64,000 nucleotides of DNA, taken from positions 62,001 to 126,000 of the forward strand of contig CAWHOY010000007.1 in assembly GCA_963831155.1 (NCBI GenBank), read 5' to 3'. This stretch comes from CAVRXQ01 sp963831155. GTDB taxonomy: Bacteria > Actinomycetota > Acidimicrobiia > Acidimicrobiales > Bog-793. A program made the position numbers and the translations under genes. Under the pieces are notes generated by a model. The model ran no database searches and was not told the DNA's origin. It was given only the letters and a program-made list of their open reading frames with translations. This document shows positions 59,824 to 64,000 of the stretch, one piece after another. Numbering within the stretch: position 1 is the stretch's first letter; the number at the start of each line of letters is the position of its first letter.

Positions 59824-60432
59824 GTGCGAGCCTTGCTCGTCCCACTGAAATCCTTCGCCCAGGCAAAGGCGCGTCTCGCGTCTTCCCTCGACGAACAGGC
59901 ACGCGTCATCCTGATCAAACGGTTCGCGACGCGGGTGCTGCTCGCCGCAGGCGCCCTGCCGGCCTTTATCGTCTGCGACGACGGCGGCGTCGCAGACTGG
60001 TCGATCCGCCATGGCGCGCTGGCCCTCTACGCGCCGGGTCTCGGCCTCAACGGCGCCGTGACCGCCGGAGTCGAGCTTCTCGGCACCCTCGGGTTCGACC
60101 TCGTCGTCGTGGCGCACGCCGATCTCCCCTTCGTCGAAGGGCTCGACCGCTTCGGCTCGGACGGCGAAGTCACGATCGCCCCCGATCGGCGTGACGACGG
60201 CACGAACGTGATCGCCATGCCGATCGGCGCGCCCTTCCACTTCTCGTATGGCCCGGGATCCTTTTCACGCCACGTGCGCGAAGCCGAACGACTCGGTCTT
60301 CCCTACAGGATCGTGCGTGATCGCAGATTCGCCACCGACGTCGACGTTCCCGACGACCTCGCCGAGCTCGGTCAGATCCCGCTCACCCAGGCCTGCCTCG
60401 GCGTCGAAGGAGACCCCGCAGCGAATGAGTAA
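59824..60432 (+). CDS. cofC: 2-phospho-L-lactate/PEP guanylyltransferase of F420 biosynthesis
   Basis: A 202-residue CofC/FbiD-type nucleotidyltransferase: MRALLVPLKSFAQAKARLAS at the start, VVAHADLPFVEGLDRF, APDRRDDGTNVIAMP, and FSYGPGSFSRHVREAERLGLPYRIV near the end. It makes the guanylylated precursor used for the side chain of F420. GTG at 59824. It shows the organism makes F420, which fits the LLM oxidoreductase at 11502 and possibly the split-barrel protein at 1035. Confidence 0.92.
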   Translation: MRALLVPLKSFAQAKARLASSLDEQARVILIKRFATRVLLAAGALPAFIVCDDGGVADWSIRHGALALYAPGLGLNGAVTAGVELLGTLGFDLVVVAHADLPFVEGLDRFGSDGEVTIAPDRRDDGTNVIAMPIGAPFHFSYGPGSFSRHVREAERLGLPYRIVRDRRFATDVDVPDDLAELGQIPLTQACLGVEGDPAANE

Positions 60433-60590
60433 GGCATTCCAACCAGCACCGACGTCGGCCCCGCAAGCTTCGCCATCGCCGACATCGGGGCCCCAAGAGT
60501 TCTCGCGCCGCACCCACTGTTCTATAGAGCGCCGTCCTCGCCCCGTCGGCCCGAGGTCCTCGCCTAAGGGCAGGCCGGCGAACGGATCAC

Positions 60591-60803
60591 CTGGAGCACA
60601 TCGGCGACAGTTTCGGGGAGAAGATCGAAGCCCTGCTTGACCAAGGCAGCCAGCTGCGAACGACGATGGAGATCACCGATGAGCTGGCTTTTCCCGGCGC
60701 GCAGGTCGAGGCCCGCCGGGTGCGCAGCGAGCGCTGGGCAAGACAGAATGGTGAGCGAGCGGGGCGGGCGTTGGCCGAAGCGCTGCTGCGCCACACCCCG
60801 TGA
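60591..60803 (+). CDS. Possible small protein of unknown function
   Basis: A frame of 70 codons ending at TGA 60801 reads EHIGDSFGEKIEALLDQGSQ, then MEITDELAFPGAQVEARRVR and ends AEALLRHTP, an amphipathic helical composition more protein-like than neighbouring frames. No ATG, GTG or TTG lies before the ATG at 60666, which would give 45 residues; a CTG at 60591 is the alternative. Low confidence. The terminator of the HU gene follows immediately. Confidence 0.35.
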   Translation: MEHIGDSFGEKIEALLDQGSQLRTTMEITDELAFPGAQVEARRVRSERWARQNGERAGRALAEALLRHTP

Positions 60804-60808
60804 AAGCG

Positions 60809-60850
60809 CTCGTCCCGGGCACCGGCACACAAGCCGGCGCCCGGGACGAG
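60809..60850 (-). terminator. Strong hairpin downstream of the HU-like gene
   Basis: CTCGTCCCGGGC (60809-60820) pairs with GCCCGGGACGAG (60839-60850), with an inner CCGG/CCGG pair. It starts 22 bp past the HU stop at 60873. No long T-run follows, which is common in high-GC genomes. It may also serve the plus-strand side. Confidence 0.72.
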
Positions 60851-60872
60851 GGTGGTGGAGCTGCCGCTTGAA

Positions 60873-61829
60873 CTAAGCGGCGATCCGCGCCAGACGACGC
60901 ATCGATGCGCGTGCTGGACGGCGCCTGCTCGGTGCGCGGCGTGACGTTGCTCGTTTCGCCGGGCGCCTGCGGGTCGTCCGCCGCTTCAGCGGAGCAGTGC
61001 GCTTCGCTGGCCGACGCTTCGCTGGGGCCTTCTTCGCCGGGCGACGCTTCGCTGGACGACGCTTCGCCGGCGCCTTCTTGGCGGGACGACGCTTCGCCGG
61101 GCGACGCTTCGCTGGGGCCTTCTTCGCCGGGCGACGCTTCGCTGGGCGACGCTTCGCCGGTGCCTTCTTGGCGCCACGTCGCTTTGCTGGGCGACGCTTC
61201 GCCGGTGCCTTCTTGGCGCCACGTCGCTTTGCTGGGCGACGCTTCGCCGGTGCCTTTTTCGCTGCGCGCTTCTTTGTCGCGCGGCGCTTTGCGGGGGCCT
61301 TGCGGGCCGCACGCTTCTTCGCCGGACGCTTCTTCGCCGCAGCCTTGCGTGTTGCGCGCTTTTTCGCCGGAGCCTTCCTGGCCGCCTTCTTCGGCGCAGC
61401 CTTCCTGGCTGTCCGCCTCTTTGCGGCCTTCTTCGGCGCAGCCTTTTTGGCTGTGCGCTTCTTCGCTGCCTTCCTCGGAGCCGCCTTGCGAGCCCTCTTC
61501 TTCGGCGCAGGTGCCGCTGACGCCGGAGCCGGTGCAGGCATGGGCAGTTCCGCGCTGGCGTTCAGATCCGTCTTCAATTGCGACCCGGGGGTAAAACCAA
61601 TTCCCCGAGACGCTTTGATCGCCACCGTGGCACCAGTTTGCGGGTTACGTCCGCTGCGTGCGGGACGCTGACGCAACTTGAATGTGCCAAAACCGGTGAT
61701 ACGGATCGGATCACCCGAACGCACGCTCTTCGTGATCTCATACACGAGAGCGTCGAGCGCGGCCTCCGATTGCTGACGGGTCAGTCCCGAGTCGGCACTG
61801 AGTCTCCCGATCAGTTCGGTTTTATTCAC
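60873..61829 (-). CDS. HU-family nucleoid protein with long basic repeat tail
   Basis: A 318-residue protein. Residues 1-92 are a canonical HU/IHF domain (VNKTELIGRLSADSGLTRQQ, GFGTFKLRQRPARSGRNPQTG). The rest is a Lys/Arg/Ala/Pro tail similar in kind to the mycobacterial HupB tail but longer, including six near-identical 15-residue units AKKAPAKRRPAKRR(G/P). The start GTG at 61829 is set by AGGAGG 6 bp before and by the HU alignment. It binds and compacts DNA; the tail resembles histone H1. It is divergent from the TraG-like gene. Confidence 0.92.
   Translation of the reverse strand: MNKTELIGRLSADSGLTRQQSEAALDALVYEITKSVRSGDPIRITGFGTFKLRQRPARSGRNPQTGATVAIKASRGIGFTPGSQLKTDLNASAELPMPAPAPASAAPAPKKRARKAAPRKAAKKRTAKKAAPKKAAKRRTARKAAPKKAARKAPAKKRATRKAAAKKRPAKKRAARKAPAKRRATKKRAAKKAPAKRRPAKRRGAKKAPAKRRPAKRRGAKKAPAKRRPAKRRPAKKAPAKRRPAKRRPAKKAPAKRRPAKRRPAKKAPAKRRPAKRTAPLKRRTTRRRPAKRATSRRAPSRRRPARASMRRLARIAA
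60996..61262 (-). repeat. Tandem 45-bp repeats encoding the HU tail
   Basis: Nearly six copies of a 45-bp unit encode AKKAPAKRRPAKRR followed by Gly or Pro at the fifteenth position. The array lies inside the HU coding sequence and keeps the frame, so copy-number changes would only lengthen or shorten the tail. Confidence 0.85.
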
Positions 61830-62101
61830 GGCCACCTCCTGTACATGTGGTGTAGCCGACGCAATAAAAGGCGATTTCGCCATGAAATGCAAGCATTTTC
61901 GATTTCGCGCGACGCGCAGACGCGCAACGTGTGTCGCGACGTCGCGAATATCTCTCACCGCTCGCGCGTCATCGCACGAGATTTACCTGTGTAACCCATC
62001 AAAATTGCACTCACGACGAATTTTTTGCCGCCCTTTGCGATTTCATAACAGCCGTTATCTCAATCGGGAGTGGCACGCGTCAGCATCGCCTTCGCCGACC
62101 G

Positions 62102-63538
62102 ATGATGATGCAAGAACACGACGACGCGTGGGAGGTCCATCGCCGCGTTCTCGCCGTTTCGCGGCGTACGACGCATGCGATTCTCCTCGGTGAAACTTGG
62201 GGAGAACTTGTGTTCGCGCCGGTGGAACACGGCGTGCTCGTTCTCGGACCGCCGCGTTCTGGCAAGACTTCGAGCGTCGTTGTGCCAAATGTTCTCGCGG
62301 CGTGCGGACCGGTGGTCGCAGTGTCGACGAAACGCGACGTCCTCGATCAGACGCTGTCGGCGAGGACGCGTCTTGGGGACTGCCTCGTCTTCGATCCGAC
62401 AGGATCGCTCGATGGACTCCCCGATGCGCGCCGCGTCGGATGGTCGCCGCTGCCTTCGTCTCGTTCGTGGGATGGCGCGGTGCTCGCCGCGGAAGCGATG
62501 GTCGGCGCGAGCCGCGAAGGCCGCAATGCTCCCGACGGTTCGCATTGGACCGAGCGCGCTGCGGCCCTGTTGTCGACGATGTTCCACGCGGCCGCCACCG
62601 GTGACATGGCATTCAAGGACGTCGTCTCCGCCGTGAACCGAAGAGAGCCGCAACGATTCCTCTCCGCGCTCGCGCGCGCCGGTGCCGAGCAGGCACTCGA
62701 TCTTCTGAAGGGCTTGACCGAAACCGAGGAACGTGAGCAAAGCGGAATCTGGTCGACGGCGTCGAGCGTTCTCTCTGGCTATCGCACCCGCGCCGCGGTC
62801 GAGAACGCCTCGATCCCCTCTGTCGATGCCGATCGCTTCGTCACGTCGTGCTCGACGCTCTACATCGCGGCGCCGGCCGAGCACCAGTTGCATCTCGCAC
62901 CACTCGTCGCCGGTGTCCTCCGCGAGATCCGCACCGCCGCGTATCGCCAGTTCGCGGCGGTGACGCGCGCAACTCGGTCGCCGACGCTGTTCGTCCTCGA
63001 CGAGCTGGCGAACATCGCGCCCTTGCACGACCTGCCGGTCCTCGTCGCGGAAGGCGCGAGCCAGGGAGTCATCACCTTGGCCTGCTTGCAAGACCTCTCC
63101 CAGGCGCGAGCGCGCTACGGCGTCGCGGCCGACGGTTTCCTCACCTTGTTCGGCTCCAAGCTCGTTCTCTCCGGGGTGAGCGACGTGCGGACTCTGGAGG
63201 CGCTCTCGGCGCTCGCGGGTCGGCACGACCTGACGACGCTCACCCGGTCGTCGTCCCGGGTTGCGGGTCGGTTCCGTCGGCAGCGCACCGTCTCGTCCTC
63301 GCTGCGCAGCGAGCCGCGCCTACCAGTCGACCGGCTGGCGAGCCCGCCGTTGGGAACAGCCGTTGCCTTCATCGGCGCCGAGCCGTACCGGGTCGGCCTG
63401 ACGCCTTGCTACTTGTCATCGACGTGGTCACGGATCGTCGTGCCTGCGTCGCGAGGCGAGATCGGCCGTCCGCCCCGCGAGGCCGAAGGTGTCCGTCGAC
63501 GCCTCGCCGGCACGCCTCATCATCGTTCCGACCTCTGA
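62102..63538 (+). CDS. VirD4/TraG-like conjugative coupling ATPase homologue
   Basis: A 478-residue ATPase. Walker A is GPPRSGKTSS near residue 49, Walker B is LFVLDELANI, and the segment IWSTASSVLSGYRTRAAVENA and GASQGVITLACLQDLSQARARYG are typical of the VirD4/TraG/TraM-recognition family. No N-terminal membrane helices are visible, unlike classical VirD4. Start at ATG 62102 (two further ATG codons follow in frame), without a clear ribosome-binding site. No other conjugation genes are in view, so it may serve DNA translocation in another context or belong to a set outside the window. Confidence 0.8.
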   Translation: MMMQEHDDAWEVHRRVLAVSRRTTHAILLGETWGELVFAPVEHGVLVLGPPRSGKTSSVVVPNVLAACGPVVAVSTKRDVLDQTLSARTRLGDCLVFDPTGSLDGLPDARRVGWSPLPSSRSWDGAVLAAEAMVGASREGRNAPDGSHWTERAAALLSTMFHAAATGDMAFKDVVSAVNRREPQRFLSALARAGAEQALDLLKGLTETEEREQSGIWSTASSVLSGYRTRAAVENASIPSVDADRFVTSCSTLYIAAPAEHQLHLAPLVAGVLREIRTAAYRQFAAVTRATRSPTLFVLDELANIAPLHDLPVLVAEGASQGVITLACLQDLSQARARYGVAADGFLTLFGSKLVLSGVSDVRTLEALSALAGRHDLTTLTRSSSRVAGRFRRQRTVSSSLRSEPRLPVDRLASPPLGTAVAFIGAEPYRVGLTPCYLSSTWSRIVVPASRGEIGRPPREAEGVRRRLAGTPHHRSDL

Positions 63539-64000
63539 TTAAAGGTCCCGACCGATCTCGCGAGGTCGGCGAAGCGAGCGATCGAACGGCGTCCGATCCA
63601 AGGGTCGGACAGGATCGAGCGCGATCACTCGATCGGGTGCTTCGCTGCGGGAGCTCCACCTGGCGCGCTCTTTGGAGCCGAGCGGGAACCGTCCGAGGGA
63701 TCGCCGCGCACCGAGCGGCTCAGCGAAGCCGAGCGCGGCGGCCCGCCCGACACGGACCCGCTCGATCGAAGAGAGCAGGATATGAGTGCGGGATCCATCG
63801 GCGACGTCGTCGATCGCCCGCGACAGAACGGCCGCCGGGCCAACGGCGATGACCTCCGCGCACGGGTGACGGTCAAGAGCGCCCTTCAGGCGTCTCGGAT
63901 CGGTCGTCTGTCCGACGAGGTCGGCGATCGAATCCGGACGGGCGCTCACGACAATCGGTTCGTGGCCGTTCGCCCGGGCCGCTTCGGAGAGGCGACGGAC
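63539..64000 (-). CDS. Unknown protein, C-terminal part (continues past the right edge)
   Basis: A frame open from the right edge to TAA at 63539 (153 codons). It includes RRLSEAARANGHEPIVVSAR and SIADLVGQTTDPRRLKGALDRHP, then VIAVGPAAVLSRAIDDVADGS and ends Arg-rich. The pattern of short hydrophobic strands and helices suggests an alpha/beta protein, but no family is recognised. Its stop abuts the TraG-like stop. Confidence 0.55.
   Translation of the reverse strand, partial: VRRLSEAARANGHEPIVVSARPDSIADLVGQTTDPRRLKGALDRHPCAEVIAVGPAAVLSRAIDDVADGSRTHILLSSIERVRVGRAAALGFAEPLGARRSLGRFPLGSKERARWSSRSEAPDRVIALDPVRPLDRTPFDRSLRRPREIGRDL

Noticed and set aside
60996..61262. Regular repeats that might be taken for a CRISPR array
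   Set aside because: The units are contiguous, 45 bp, without unique spacers, and encode a continuous basic tail in frame with HU. No cas genes are present. No CRISPR array was seen anywhere in the window.

Overview
The window is high-GC bacterial DNA that looks actinobacterial, possibly from an Acidimicrobiia-like lineage. The evidence is frequent GTG and TTG starts, many 4-nt start/stop overlaps (GTGA, ATGA, TTGA), an HU protein with a very long Lys/Ala/Arg/Pro tail, CofC for coenzyme F420, and an F420-type LLM oxidoreductase. Genus-level placement is not possible from the sequence alone.

Region 1 (1 to about 34.9 kb) is a large catabolic and uptake cluster of short divergent operons. It encodes UbiX and UbiD, a GntR/FCD regulator, two amidases, a DUF2848 protein, a hydroxycinnamoyl-CoA hydratase-lyase-like crotonase, two adjacent type III CoA-transferases, an LLM oxidoreductase, three SDRs, three isochorismatase-like hydrolases, a Baeyer-Villiger-type monooxygenase, a cyclic amidohydrolase, an aldehyde dehydrogenase, three signal-less periplasmic-binding-protein-fold proteins, four related small cupins, and a branched-chain-type ABC importer with fused permease. 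Eight copies of a 15-bp motif close to TAGTATGCTACATAC lie in intergenic gaps of this region, including the gap in front of the GntR gene. This suggests a single local regulon. One coherent partial reading is: import of an aromatic or amide substrate, amide and ring hydrolysis, CoA activation, side-chain cleavage by the HCHL-like lyase, aldehyde oxidation, then decarboxylation with prenylated FMN. The actual substrate is unknown.

Region 2 (about 33.9 to 41 kb) carries secreted proteins, a NarL-type two-component system (kinase then regulator), a Thr/Pro-rich anchored protein, and a YtrA-type GntR plus ABC exporter operon with a recognisable promoter and overlapping operator.

Region 3 (41 to 55 kb) is a mobile and decaying accessory stretch: two IS3-family elements, two IS110-family elements with conserved non-coding left ends (bridge-RNA candidates), broken genes, a TetR-regulated VOC/DUF5519 pair, a NERD protein and several secreted proteins. 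It ends at a tRNA-Val(TAC) gene.

Region 4 (55 to 64 kb) is housekeeping: a DUF4232 lipoprotein, glutamate dehydrogenase, a DMT permease, rnhB, gpsA, cofC, the HU-like protein with a strong hairpin downstream, a VirD4/TraG-like ATPase, and a partial unknown gene at the right edge.
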